The notes under the pieces are model-generated. The model was not told the DNA's origin and did not search any database. It worked only from the letters and a program-made list of their open reading frames with translations. Position numbers and translations under genes: made by a program. From Takifugu bimaculatus (lineage: Eukaryota > Chordata > Actinopteri > Tetraodontiformes > Tetraodontidae), in assembly GCA_004026145.2 (NCBI GenBank), contig CP034975.1, forward strand, positions 20,588,213 to 20,652,212: a stretch of DNA of 64,000 nucleotides, written 5' to 3'. This document shows, piece after piece, positions 1-11,609 of this stretch. Every line of letters starts with the position of its first letter. Position 1 is the stretch's first letter.

Positions 1-429
1 ACCAGCTACTTCTCTCGACCCAACACTAGCATACCAGCTAGCCATGGCCCTTTCCTTGCTAATACTCCAGTTTGTCAGCGAGAGCGAGACTGCTACTGGT
101 CCTCACACCAGGAAAAACTTTCAGCTCTATCGCTGCACGAATAAAACCTTCACCCATCTCCCTTGTCGCTTCTCTGACATAATACAGTCACAGGCACAGG
201 GAGAATAAGCTCAAGTCTTACAGGAGGAAGTGCTTTCTGTAAGAAAAAGGAACACTTTCTGTCAAATTTTTACTCCACATATTTTGAGGGGGGAGGAATC
301 CATTCTTTTCTGGATTTGCAGAAATAAAGGTCCACGATGCTGACAAAAGCAGCACTGCTGCCTCTAGTAAGTTGCTTTTCGTCTGTGGATCTGAAGGATG
401 ATTCCCATTAACCCCCAGATGATATCTCC

Positions 430-1492
430 AAATTAGCTTTTCAGGGGATGTTGTACGAATACTGTGCCCTGTTTCTCGGCCCAAGGGTTTTCATACAGTC
501 CACCTAGGCTGCCATTGCTCAGCTCAGATGCCAGGGCACATGGCTGGCCATGCATTTGGACAATTGGCTCCTGTTTAAAAGTCAGAGCAGAACATCAAGG
601 TTCATATACACATTGTCAGGAAACTCATAGTAGACCTGAGTTTTGTGATAAAACTCAATGAAGTAGAGCAAACTTCAGCGCACAAGACATCTTCATAGGA
701 TTATACCTACACTCTGTGCGATTCCCAGCTCACCTCTCAGGAGAGTCAAAAATTTCTAAACTCACGTCATCCACCTCCGTTGACACTGGTCCCTCCAATT
801 TGGACTGTGTCTTCAGCTGGTGGGTCTAATGGTTTCTGCCATCTCCGTGACCCAACTTAGCTGTCTTCACAGCTGTAGGAATTTCAGTGCAGGGTCACTC
901 CACTCAGGCTGCATCCCATGCATCATGGCGCAAGGTGGATAATTGGTACAGCGGATTGCATGACAGCATGAAAACTGATCCTCTGGAGCAGCGTGCGCTT
1001 TGGGCATGTCAGGCACCAAGGACCTGTTGTCCAGGGGTGTGCCGATATACTGGGGAATGGATGCTGAACCCACAGGCCATTAAGCAGATATGGGCAGGCC
1101 ACAGCTGCGCCAAGGTAGATCTGTTCTCTTAGTAAAGGCTTCGTGTGAGCTGTTCTCTCTGTAAATGTGGATGCTTCCCTGAGTGTAGACTCTCTAGCGC
1201 ATGCTTGGTCACACAACTTACTCTACATGTTTCCCCAATTGGCCTTGGCACCCCCTCCTACTCGCCAGTGTGAGTGGATACAACCTTTCTGACAGATCCA
1301 CAGTGGCCTTAGTTGCACTGGCTGGTGGGCATACTGTATATCGGATGCTGTGCACCCAGCCTTGGCAGGGACCCCCATAGACAGACCAGCTTGGTCTGCC
1401 AGTGGCTCAATTTAACCACTGCTGGGCTCCGTCAGAGTGTGGTTAAGACTATCCAAAATGCCACAGCTTCCTGCACTAGATGTGTGTGTGTG

Positions 1493-1552
<60 letters not shown>

Positions 1553-1735
1553 CGGGGAGTGTTTGAGCTGTGGTGACCACCTTTTTCAGTGTTCTGTAAT
1601 GGCAATACTGTTGTTTTTACAGGAGCTGAGTGATAAAGGAAAAGCTTTTTCCATAATTAAGGTTTCTGACAGCTATAGTATCTTACATATAGGCTTTGGG
1701 AACAAACTGTTATGAGTTGCAGACACAAAATGAAC
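430..1735 (+). mobile_element. decayed DIRS-like retroelement, RNase H / recombinase part
   Basis: Several short plus-strand frames, broken by stops and frameshifts, resemble the pol and tyrosine-recombinase region of fish DIRS-type retrotransposons. Around 980-1130 there is a run like the RNase H tail (SRGVP..W, then QIWAGHSCAKVDLFS near 1084-1130). Around 1195-1400 the pattern is DALAHAW..LLY.FP followed by Pro-rich segments. From about 1430 a recombinase N-terminus can be read (VVKTIQNATASCTR, then FELW...FLQELSDKGKA). The reading frames are interrupted throughout, so the copy is dead. A TG microsatellite sits inside the recombinase part. The assignment rests on remembered family patterns, not an alignment. 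A gypsy-like element is the main alternative for the upstream part. Confidence 0.6.
1481..1549. repeat. (TG)n microsatellite
   Basis: About 34 TG units with one CG interruption near 1499. It lies within the recombinase-like part of the DIRS-like remnant; coding-like sequence of the same element resumes on the far side. Confidence 0.97.
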
Positions 1736-1739
1736 CTCC

Positions 1740-2165
1740 CATTGCAGAGACACACACGACAGTTAAAGATAATCAGGTTGTTTTAATGAAGGTATAGCAG
1801 TTAACAATCTACAAACACTTCAGGTGGGGAAACTCAGCCAGAGCAGGCTGGGCAGCAAGAACAGGCACCTGGAAGGACATTCTGCAGGACAAACAGACAA
1901 TGGTCTAAGAGCTTGAAACAGGAATCAAAAAGCATACATGTAATCCAGAGAACTCAGGAGCCAGGCTATACCACAGAGGCTTGAACAACAAATTGACAAA
2001 GATAGGAGCATGAACCAAGCTTTTATGGCAGAAGGACGGCGAGTTGATTGAATGGAGGTGAGATTCAGGTGTGCAGTTCAGGAGTTGAGTGAAACTGGGG
2101 AGTGTTGGATTGTAATACCTCTCGTGTGTCACTGCCAATCCGCGTGTTCTTTAAATGAAGACTTC
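1740..2165. repeat. unclassified dispersed-repeat-like block between the DIRS pieces
   Basis: Purine-rich sequence containing many short CAGG, AACAGG and GGCAGG words. It separates the two recognisable parts of the DIRS-like element and may be a nested insertion. Similar-looking text occurs at 4690-5000. No termini or coding potential could be identified, so the class is unknown. Confidence 0.3.
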
Positions 2166-2959
2166 AAGTAAACAAATGCCAATTTCAAAATGTATTTACA
2201 ATAGAATGAATTCAAGATACAAATATTACAGAACCCTGGGCCAGTTCATAACCCTACAAACAACAAAGTCAATTGTCAGGGCATGAAGTCTGACCCCCTA
2301 ACTATCCCTTGGCCCAGTCTTTTATAGAACAATATATGTAAATTATTGATGCTAATTCAGTCCAATCCAGTCCTTCTTCTTGGATGACCTCATCTTCTTC
2401 TTCCCGCCTCATTTGGTGTTGGTGCAGTCCTTCTTCTCCATTTTCTTCCCAGATAGCCAGGTCAGAGGTCATTCCTGCCGAGGAACTTATCCACACCAGT
2501 AAACTATTCTGTCACGTTTTACGATGGGGGTCTACCACTTTCCGTCTGACTGTCTCCAACTGTCTAAGCAGTATTATGTCAAGGAAGGGTCAACTGACTG
2601 CTTATCTTTATTCCACTTACTAAACCTTCTACTATTCCTAACTTCTAAAGTGCTTATAACAGAAAACAGAAACATATGGTACAGCACATGATAATAAAAT
2701 AAAGACAATTCTCTTCAGGAGCAGCCCCGCCCAGCCTGGAAATAAACAGACAAGGGGGAAAAAAAGACAAGAAACAGAACAAATGAGAAGAGGATACACA
2801 TTAGGAAGAAATCTTGAATACAAAGAGAGCTGTCGTTATATGAGCGGCACGTACAGGCATCTCCCTCTCTCCAGACCACTGATTCCTCCGTGGGTTTTAG
2901 TGGTGGTTCTGGAGGGCTTAAGGCTCCCCCCTCCCATTTGAGCCATTTCTGAGGGCAAG

Positions 2960-3650
2960 TCTCAAACACCTGCCTTTTAAGATTGTGCTGTTAGTGGTTC
3001 TCACCTCTGCAAGCTTGTGAGTAATATCCATGCACTCTCTATGAGCTTTGTATACTGTCACCCTGGGAAATACGCATTTGGTTCTGAAACCCACTCTCAT
3101 CTTTGTACATAAGGTGATCAGTTCATGTTTCACTATTAAGACTTTACAACCGCTAGTGGATTTGCGTGCACAATCTACGCACAAGATGGGTCTGTACTGG
3201 GCTCTTTTAGGGAAGGCCATTTATTCAGCAGCGAGTGCTTGATGTGTCAGGGCTATGTGTGGCTACTGCAGTCCTGGAGTCCTGCGTTGACCCTAGGTTT
3301 ACTCCCTCCTGGCCAGGACTTGTTCGTTAAGCTAGCTGTCAATACGGGAGCTACCATATCCTATAGCAAGACACCGAGTGAATATTGTGAAGAAAAACCA
3401 TTTGGTTATCTAACATCACTCCATTGTTTCACTGGACGAGACTTCTTGCTGGGTGGTGAGAAGTTTGCTTTCTGAATTGAGGGGGTTTTATCCACATGCA
3501 CTTCTTATAGTAGATGGGACTACTGGGTGTGGCAATAAACACTTTTTATTGGCCAATCAGGATTGGCCTCTATCAGGGCTGTGGGAAGCTACATCCCATA
3601 GTGAGACACCTCACTCATATTATTCTAAGAACTGCAGTTATGAAAAATAT
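2960..3650 (+). mobile_element. DIRS-like retroelement remnant, recombinase C-terminus and end
   Basis: A plus-strand frame at about 3120-3242 reads LVDLRAQSTHKMGLYWALLG followed by IYSAASA. This resembles the catalytic AHSTRG...SWAL...I.AAA block of DIRS tyrosine recombinases, with the expected His-Ser-Thr kept but the Arg replaced by His-Lys. Downstream, near 3595-3640, the text CATAGTGAGACACCTCACTC followed by TATT resembles the terminal repeats I associate with fish DIRS elements. The copy is interrupted by stops and is inactive. Confidence 0.5.
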
Positions 3651-3659
3651 TTTTTGGGT

Positions 3660-4680
3660 GAATTCAGTTGATGGGGATGGATTTCTGTGTAGGTCCTGGT
3701 CAAGAGAAGAGCAGAGTTCTTGTTTTTCATTCTTCATCAGCTTCTTTTTTGGTTAAAAAAAAAACGCACTTGTCCTGCTTTCACAAGTGCATATCTGAGT
3801 AAAGGCAGCCAAATGAAGGTGAATGTCCCAGCTCTATGTTTTCCTGGTGTGTCTGAGAAGTGAAGAATTATTTATAAACCACGAGGTCAGAGGCTGCTGA
3901 AATGTCAATAACTGAGTAACAGAGAACACCACCCGCATAGAAAACATTCTGTTAGTTATGTTAACTGTGTGGTGCAAGTGATTGATTCCACTTTTAATAT
4001 TGAGAAGAAGTAGGGACACATTCTGTAACATTATTGTTTCATGGTTATAAAGTAGCTAGTTTGGGAAGGTAGACCTCAGAAGCTTCAGGTGGTCAGAAAA
4101 GGGCCTAAGGCTACAATCTGCTGAGAGAAGACAGGCAAATATAGGACATATTGGTTTCCACAGCAGGTTCAGTAGTTGCATATTTACAACAACTAATTTC
4201 TGTCTCTGCATTTGAAATTCTGGGAATGTTGAGTGTTTGTTTAATGAAAAGCACTTCCATGGATGTTGCAGTCACACACAGGGGCCATTCAATTACACAG
4301 TCACACTCAGGATGGCTCATTCATGGGGCGGCTCAGCGGAGCTGGAATTGGAGATTTTTCAACACTGCTGCATGAATGAACCCACAGATGTGCAGCAAAG
4401 TGCAGAAAAACATACAATGTTTTTCTACACGATTGTGAGCGCACTCTATCTTTTTTTAAATCCAGACTTTAATGTTGTCGGGAAATTGCTGTACAAAACA
4501 CTGACTGATGCCTCTTTAGTGATTAAAATGTCAGCTGCAAATTTGGGCAGCACAAAATCATTATGTGAAGACTGAGCGGTTGGAAAGGCCTTTTCATGCA
4601 TGCTGTGGATGGAAACCATTAGGTTTTAAGTAGTGTAGGACCCACTAGCTGGCAACACAGTCCAAACTTCTGTGTTTTTA
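3660..4680. other. intergenic, no gene recognised
   Basis: AT-rich non-coding sequence with a poly-A run near 3755-3764. The longest open frame, 4237-4575 (112 codons), has no recognisable domain, no splice context and ordinary chance composition. Nothing else stands out. Confidence 0.5.
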
Positions 4681-4684
4681 ACAG

Positions 4685-5000
4685 GTTTAATAAAGTCTTC
4701 AGCCGCAGTCCATAAACCAATAATCAAAGGCAGACAAAATCATCAAAATCAATCCTGACATTTGCAAAAACAGGTACAAAAACACAAGACAAAAAATAGT
4801 TGGGCAAAGAAATAAACGAGCTATAAAGCTCTGGAAGGCACTGGGAACATTCAGGCACAATCTGGCACAGGCTGAAAGGTAGGCTAGCTTATACCCACCA
4901 GCTATTTGAACTATATAAGGAGCAGGAGCGCTAACAATGTGGAGGGAAACTAAAACAAAGACAGGAAGTACAAGAGTGGAGCCTAAGCATGTGACAGACC
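4685..5000. repeat. unclassified dispersed-repeat-like block
   Basis: Starts TTTAATAAAGTCTTC and carries CAGG and ACAAA words similar in style to 1740-2165. It includes a TATATAAGG-like word near 4914 and abuts the L2 fragment that follows. The class could not be determined. Confidence 0.25.
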
Positions 5001-5029
5001 AAAATGCAAATAAAAGCACACATTGCTGG

Positions 5030-5736
5030 GAGAACAAGAATTTACCACATTACTGATACAAATTACTTAAGAAGCCTCCAGGTGATCCAAAATGCTGCAG
5101 CTAGAGTTCTGACAGGTATTGACAAAAGAGATCACATAACTTCTGAATTGGCGTCTCTTCATTGGTTCCAAGGTAGTTTTCTATGTCAACTGGACTGGGT
5201 TTCTTCTCTTGAAGACGTTTTGCCTTCTATCCAGAAGCCGGCGAAACGTCTTCAAGAGCTTCTTCAGTTCAGAACTGAAGAGATAGTCCACTTCTGGACA
5301 GAAGGCGAAACATCTTCAAGAGAAGAAACCCAGTCCAGTTGACAGAGAAAACTACCTTGGATACAATGACCTGGATGATTGAGAATCTACACAGACTTCA
5401 TTGGTTCCCCATTAAATTTAGAATAATTTTTAAGATTCTTCTTCTGACCTACAAGGTCCTCAGAGGCCTCTCCTCTCCTCTCCCCTTCTCTCCTACCTAT
5501 TCTATCCTCTACCTGTCCTCCCTCTTCTCCTCCCTCTCTACCCAGCCAGCCATCACCAGGAGGGTCCCCCTACACGAGTCTGGTCCTGCTCAAAATTTAT
5601 TCCTGTTAAAGGGGAGTTTTTCCTTGCCACTGTGGCTTGTTGGGGGTTAGGCCCTGGGATTCTGTAAAGCGCCTAGAAACAATTTTGATTGTAACAGATG
5701 CTATATAAATAAAGATTCATTGATTGATTGGTTGAC
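5030..5736 (+). mobile_element. L2-type non-LTR retrotransposon 3' fragment, split by an insertion
   Basis: The plus-strand frame reads LQVIQNAAARVLTG then KRDHITSELASLHW. After a gap it resumes with LHWFPIKFRIIFKILLLTYK. This is the characteristic C-terminal end of L2/CR1-type reverse transcriptases in fish. The 3' UTR follows, with GGGAGTTTTTCCTTGCCACT and GCCTAGAAACAATTTTGATT, ending in an ATTG-rich tail near 5721-5736. The copy is 5'-truncated and interrupted at 5170-5395. Two further tails of the same family lie at 14,695 and 15,395. Confidence 0.8.
5168..5395. mobile_element. palindromic (foldback) insert inside the L2 fragment
   Basis: The arms 5168-5237 and 5291-5360 are near-perfect inverted complements. 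The left arm begins CCAAGGTAGTTTTCTATGTC and the right arm ends GAAAACTACCTTGG. The element interrupts the L2 reading frame, and the 13-bp L2 sequence CTTCATTGGTTCC is present on both sides (5157-5169 and 5396-5408), as expected of a target-site duplication. Related single arms occur at 54,874-54,945 and 63,500-63,590. It has no coding capacity, and I cannot name the family. Confidence 0.7.
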
Positions 5737-5798
5737 TAAATTTTCCATGCAGGACACAAAATAATTTCCAACTTCTACTTGAATTTGTTTTTCTAGGT

Positions 5799-6255
5799 CA
5801 GGGGCCAGCAACCTGAGTGGATCCCTGGAGCTTTTTCAAAAATATGAAAAACGGAAAAAGATGGTGTGAATATATTTTTTGTTTTAATACCGGTATAGTT
5901 TCTGTAGGAAGAAAAACATGACAAACATTCTTAAGGTTTTCCAATGCTGTAAAATAATGTATAATAAATTTGTAATTGCAACATCTCATTATAATGGAAG
6001 TTAAACTTAAATTCTCTCCAGGATGCGCTGCAGGGAAAATAAACATTTAAATATGAATGCTCATTATGTATTTGTAGCCTACTTATCATTTTGAAAATAT
6101 GCTAATATAGCTAATATTGACACTTACAGCATGTGTTGCCTTTATTATAAGGCTTATATAAGTTTTTTAATTTTTTTGTGGCTCCAGACAGATTTTTTGA
6201 TTTTGTTTTTTTGGTCCAATATGGCTCTTTCAACATTTTTGGTTGTCGACCCCTC
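5799..6255. mobile_element. hAT-like non-autonomous element
   Basis: The left end reads CAGGGGCCAGCAACCTG. The right end, reverse-complemented, reads AGGGGTCGACAACC, giving imperfect terminal inverted repeats of the CAGGGGTCGGCAACC type common in hAT elements. The flanking octamers TTCTAGGT (5791-5798) and TTGCAGGT (6256-6263) agree at 6 of 8 positions, consistent with an old 8-bp target duplication. The interior is AT-rich and has no transposase. Confidence 0.6.
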
Positions 6256-6309
6256 TTGCAGGTGAATGCATTCTCTAAGCCTATAGGTCGGGCTATAAAA
6301 TAAAATAAA

Positions 6310-7600
6310 ATCAATGTTCTGTTAACAATTTAGGTCAGACTGAAATTTCTTTTATGCTTTGAATACCCTACCTGCCACATTTTGTTTTCTATTCCCAAAT
6401 TTGCTACACTTTACTGAGGTTGTTACCATGGCAATGGCTCACCATGAAAAGTTAGCAAAAAGACAAATGTTCTGGGGGTTTTGGGAGTGCTTGTGTAGGA
6501 GTGCTGCTCATCTTAAACAAATGCTACTCTTCTCCTGATGACATCATTTCATTAAAATAAAAGCCTGCTTGTTATTTGTACAAGGACCATCTGCTCCCTT
6601 TCTCACCGGAGGGCTCTTCAAAATGCGAAAGTGAGAAGTTTGCCTCCATCGGCTGAGCAGAGATCCAATCTCTCCTCCATTTCTTTCTGTTTTCAATCCT
6701 CTGATTCACAGACCTCTTTCTCCACATGCGTACCTTTCGTCATTCGATTGCTTCTTTTCAAGTTGTCCTCTGCTTTCAACTCAGTATGACAGCTTCCCAT
6801 TAAACGGGCCATTGGGGGTCAGCGTAAGAGCGCTGCACATCTCCACATGCCAATACAGAATTCAAGCTGTTCACTGTGTGGTTTCTTTACCGTCCTTATT
6901 ATTTTTCCGCTCGCTAGATCTCTGTGAAATAAACCTAAGCCCACCTCAAGGAGCTTCTGATTAAAAAGATGCATAAACATATAAATTAGCTCATTTGAAC
7001 ATTGTGAAAATAGTGAAATCACATTAGACTGCGAGTGAAATGTCTCCCAAAGCACATGTTGAGGAGATTTATTATAAATCTCTCAAATCAAAGAAGAGTG
7101 ATTAAATAGAACAAACTAAAGCTCATCTATATTGTGGTATCTTGGAGGCAAAAATCTGGCCATGTAACTAGCTCCAGTTATCAGAGAGGCCTTGCAAACC
7201 TCTGTGGGGCCTGCAAATTTATATTATAGTCAAGTCCTCTAATCTGAGCATATGCCGGTCAACCTTCGATGAGACATAGATGACAAAGGATTGAAGGGAT
7301 TCATCAAAACCTGGCCTAAAAGCACCCCGTGCAGAGTGCAGTCACCTATTTGATTTACGGTAGTTTGTTTAATGAAATGTTTAATTAAAATTTGAGAAAC
7401 CAATTTACTAGTCAGAGATGAGGCATTATTTCGTGTGTCTGCTCCTGGAGGCTTTCTAGGGTCACCCGTTTATATAAATGTGAGAACAAAATAGCAAAGA
7501 CGAAAGAAAAATCTTCGAAATTTACTTTTATGGGTGTGTAAATACAGAGGGTTGATATTAATCAGTATGTTAAAAGATTCCTTTCCTGCAGGCAGGTTAT
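6310..7600. other. intergenic, no gene recognised
   Basis: AT-rich single-copy-looking sequence. Small open frames such as 6819-7055 minus have no domain signal. No repeats or regulatory features could be supported. Confidence 0.5.
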
Positions 7601-7605
7601 CAAAA

Positions 7606-8671
7606 TACCGTATTTTCACAACCATAAGGCGCACTGTAATAAAAGGCGCAGTCTCAATTATGGGTGCTATATCTGTTTTTAAAACATACATAAGGCGCAC
7701 CGTTTTATTAGGGGCATGCTAAAACATACAGTAAAAAATGACAACGGAAGTAAAACAGTGAGTTTCGACACATTTATTGAACAAAATATTCATTCTTCCG
7801 CCACAAAACCATCAAAGTTTTCATCTTCTGTATCTGAATTAAACAGCTGCGCTATTTCAATGTCCAACATCCCGAATTCCTCTTCATCATCTGAATCAGA
7901 CTCACCAACCGGTTCCGCTTCAGCGTTGATGCCGGCTTTTGTGAAAGCTCTTACAATACATGAAGATGGTATCATAGCCCATGCGTCTACAATCCACCCT
8001 GCATATGGTGGCATAACTTGCCCGCCGCCGCCTCATAGATGTGGCTGGGCGCGGTTATCTTGTCGCTGGCAGTAGGTGTGGAAGATGGCCACCCTCTCCT
8101 GGTAATCCACGGGCAGCTGCTGCGCAACAGTTGTCCTTGCACGTATGGAGAGATGCCGCCTCCTCATAAAGCGAAAACACCAAGACGGACCTCCTTGGAA
8201 GTGCTCATTGTCCATTTTGTCAGTAATCGCTTTGGCCTTTTGTCAAATGGTGACGGTAGAGACGCCCCTTCCAGTTGTTCGCTGTTCCACAACCAACTGT
8301 TCCACTCAGTCTTCCAGCTCGGGCCATCTTGCTTTGTTCCCACTTCGTCTTCCTCACTTTCGTACACTTTCTTGTTTTCTCCACTTTCTGACCATGGACT
8401 CATTTACATTAAAATGTCCTTGCAGCTACTCGATTGCCATTTTCAGCCACATATTCAATGGTCTGCAGTTTAAAGTAAGCATAATACGCGTGTCGCTTGA
8501 CCGCCGCCATTTTAGGGGGTCCTTACGCGTAGGTGTGCCGCTAATCGATGGGCGGAGCGTTTACCGTAGTGCACCTACCAAAGGCACACAGCCGATTTTG
8601 GAACTCAGTCCACACACGAGGCGCACCATATTATAAGGTGCACCGTCGATTTTTGTTGTGAAAATACGGTA
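7606..8671 (-). mobile_element. pogo/Tigger-like DNA transposon, internally deleted
   Basis: The termini are perfect 17-bp inverted repeats (TACCGTATTTTCACAAC at 7606-7622, its complement at 8655-8671) with TA at both ends, as expected for Tc1/mariner-pogo target duplication. Minus-strand frames encode transposase pieces. At 8033-8215 there is GGPSWCFRFMRRRHLSIRAR plus an Ala-Gln-Gln-Leu-Pro stretch, resembling the CENP-B/Tc5-type DNA-binding half. At 7790-8014 there is WIVDAWAMIPSSCIVRAF followed by an acidic tail, resembling the transposase C-terminus. The catalytic DDE core between them is missing, so this is a non-autonomous deletion derivative of about 1.07 kb. Confidence 0.85.
7790..8215 (-). 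pseudogene. pogo-like transposase remnant (DNA-binding part joined to C-terminus)
   Basis: Two minus-strand blocks lie inside the element: an N-terminal helix-turn-helix block (8033-8215) and a C-terminal block (7790-8014) ending in a Ser/Asp/Glu-rich tail followed by IAQLFNSDTEDENFDGF. They are in different frames and directly adjacent, which places the deletion breakpoint at about 8014-8040. A further acidic frame (8164-8403 minus) may be an upstream linker. No functional transposase can be made. Confidence 0.75.
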
Positions 8672-8679
8672 ATTCCTCG

Positions 8680-9570
8680 GTGCACGTGGATGGATTCCAC
8701 ATGCTGAGATTTCCTTCAAAGGACATCAGGGGAAAAAACATGCAAGAGCCTGACATTGATCTTCTTCCTGTGTAGATGAATATGGTTTTACTCTGTCACT
8801 TGCAGAAGGGTGTGGGGTGCGTGGGTGCAGTATGGATCCGATCTGCCTTAGATGGAATTTTTAAATCATCCCTAATGTTCCCAGTGAGGTTTCACTTCAC
8901 CTTCAACCCAGCATGGAAGTTCACATCACCACCATTGTGCTCTCTTCATCATCTTCCTTATGGTGGCGTAGACTGCCCTCACTGGAGCCCTCTACAAGAG
9001 TGTCTGCAGGCTCTACGAGGGGCTGCGCGTCCAAAGATACATTTAAGAAAAAAGAAAAAAACAAACACACGTAAAGAATCTCTTCTGCACCTGCCACCAA
9101 GTAATCTTTTCTGTTTCTGAACGGCCCACTTCAGATCTCATAACCACTTCGGGTATCCACCCACGGCCACTGAGAGCAATGTGTGAATTAGCATCTCCAG
9201 GCAGCATCACACTGTGCCACATTCTGTGAGATTTTTGTGGTTCCCTATCAGAGGAATTTAAGATATTTGAGAAACAACTGTGGCAAACCCTGACTGAATA
9301 GTGAAAATAGCAAGCTTGTTGTTCCAAACCAGCACTGGGATATTGGGGCATAAACACCTTAAACACCAGTGCACATTTGTGGCAGATGCATTGGCTTGAC
9401 GGAGGTGCATGATTGCACTTGAAAGGGATTGTTCCAACAATTCTGACTAATTATGATCTCAAGAAATTGTAGGAACAAAATACTCCATGATTTCATTTTT
9501 TCAGCAAAGTAGAGGCATTTCTGCTTCTCATAGAGCAATCTTGATATTACACCAGAATGCAACTCTTTTG
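8680..9570. other. intergenic, no gene recognised
   Basis: Mixed sequence with a short A-rich tract near 9046-9062. No coding exon, repeat terminus or RNA gene could be recognised. Confidence 0.45.
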
Positions 9571-9573
9571 CAT

Positions 9574-9871
9574 GTGGGCCGGTGGAAGCTCAGTCAATTG
9601 AGGACTGGGCTAAGAAGTGGAGGGTTCTCAGTTCAAGATCTGGTGCCAGCAAAACATGGAAGGTGTTCTGGTACTAAGGGAAGGTGCCAGAACACCTTCA
9701 GAGCAATTCTGAGGTACCCTTGAGCAAGGTAACCGAACCCACCATTGCTCACAAAGGGCTCTGCGATGAGGTGGTGACCCATCCAGGGGTGGACCCTACC
9801 TTCACCTAGCTGGGATAGGCTCCATCACCCTCTTCCTGAGATGGAAGAAGTGGTCAAGAAAATGAAATGAA
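9574..9871 (+). mobile_element. tRNA-derived SINE
   Basis: The 5' part resembles a tRNA gene: an A-box-like segment GCTCAGTCAATTGAGG at 9588-9603 and a B-box-like GTTCAAGATC at 9631-9640, with a tRNA-like spacing. The 3' part (GGGGTGGACCCTACCTTC... GGATAGGCTCCATCACC) and the tail AAGAAAATGAAATGAA are typical of a LINE-derived SINE tail. It is old and mutated in its promoter boxes. Confidence 0.65.
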
Positions 9872-9879
9872 GCAACTAC

Positions 9880-11170
9880 TTTCTTTTGTTTAATGACACA
9901 GAGACGGCATATCTAGACTAATGGTGCATTCCATTTAAACTTATAAGTCGAAATTCCCATGTCTGAATCTAATGTTTCAACTGGTTTTCCTACTCAGATT
10001 CTCACAACCACTTTCAAAGATGACTGCTGCCATGTGTGAATAATATAGAGGTTCCCGTAATATTGTGTTTGATTTCACTTCTGACTAGTTCTTGTCATAT
10101 TTAATCAGTCTTATATGTAATACTGCTTGGCGAATATGTATGGAAATGCTGCTTTAATGTAATTTACATTCATTTAATAAATTTAACAAGGGCTAAATAG
10201 GGCTGCTGCTAAAACTTTCTGTCAGATTTGACCTTCATTTGGCCTACAAATGAGAAAAATGAACTATGTCCTTTTGCCATATCTTTGCACATTTTCTGAT
10301 GTCTTGAATAATTCATCATTGTGGTTTGCTGTGCGCCGATGTGTGAGGGATATATGAGATAATAGGAAGGATTGCCAGGAAGGGGAAAAGGTTGCCTTCG
10401 TTCAGCATGCCTGAACTGATATAAAGGCAGAAGCCTTCAGTCAGCCACAGATCAGGAAGTCCACACCTGACTTTAGCGGTTATCTGAAGTGCACTTTGTC
10501 ACGGCTGCATGTGAGTGACGCTGTTCTTCATGTTTGTCTTAATCTCCTAGTTAAACAGCTGTCAGTCACCCTTTCAGCAGTCGTCCGAAGACTCTTCCCC
10601 TTTCTTTTGTCGGGGAGCAGGACCTCTGAGAACTCGACAGCAAAGGCTTTTCAGGCTCTGGAGGAAAGCACTTCTTTCTGAAAAATTAATAAGACAGCAA
10701 TCTTTGAAAATCTGTCCATTTGAGAAGACGCTGTGGAAATGTCATTTTCAGAAGAAAGCTACTCATCGTTGGTTGTCTGGTTATGAAAATGTGCCTTTTC
10801 AGGGCTTTTAAAAAAATCTTTAGACAGATTGATTTATGAGGAAATGGCAGCCTTAGCTTGAAGCTTTTATCATGAATATTCCCCCAACGTAAATCATTTT
10901 AATGTCGCAGATGATGTACGTGCTGCTCTAAGAATCTATGAGATTTATTCAATTAGGATCTTTGTGTTTACTCTTAAATATTAACTATGGTGACACAGAA
11001 GATGGTGCTTTGTGTTGACGCTGCTAATAAATTAAAAATAATCAAAGTGGCAGTTGTAAGGATTTCAGTACAAATACATTTTTTGTTCACAAATCCTCCA
11101 TTTTTCAGAGGCCGTTAGAGAACATCCATCCATCTTCCAGCCACAGTTCCCTTGCAGAGCCACTGGGGGG
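9880..11170. other. intergenic, no gene recognised
   Basis: AT-rich sequence without recognisable exons or repeat ends. The small frame 10,496-10,681 has no domain signal. Confidence 0.45.
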
Positions 11171-11175
11171 TAGAG

Positions 11176-11609
11176 TGTTGGGCAGGCAGGCGCACCTGTG
11201 GGCAATTTGCATCTCGTTGCCTATTTAAGCAGGGTGTGCCTGCCTGCCAGTGCAGTCTGTTTGTGTGGGGAGAGTGTGGGGCACGTTCCCGGTCTTCATG
11301 CCGCTTGCTGGACCGGTAAGTGTGTCACGCCGGACTCCCGAGTTCTCTGCAGTCCAGGGGGACTGCTCCAGGTTGTGGACTCACCAGTATTCCGAGTTCC
11401 CAGCAGTCCAAGGGAACTGCGTCTGGTGTGGGGGACTCGCCGATGGACCTGTGACGGGCGGACGCTGCCTCCCAATCCCCCTGCGGTCCAGGAGGACTGT
11501 TTCCTGTCGTCAGTGTGTGCTCCCCTTCCCTGTAAATAAAACTGTTTTGACCATTCCACCATGGTGTCCTGGCCTGCGTTCGGGTCCTGTACTACCAAGT
11601 ATTGTAACA
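11176..11609 (+). mobile_element. probable solo LTR
   Basis: A 434-bp block starting TGTTGGGC and ending TTGTAACA (TG...CA termini). It is flanked by TAGAG (11171-11175) and TAGAA (11610-11614), a 4-of-5 match consistent with a 5-bp target duplication. Inside are a promoter-like CTATTTAAG near 11,221 and an AATAAA signal near 11,536, in LTR order. It is markedly more GC-rich than its surroundings. The overlapping open frames are chance products of this composition. No internal retroelement genes adjoin it. Confidence 0.55.

Noticed and set aside
1313..1715. Two overlapping plus-strand frames with Cys-Val repeats
   Set aside because: The Cys-Val part is the TG microsatellite; the rest is the dead DIRS-like recombinase, not a host gene.
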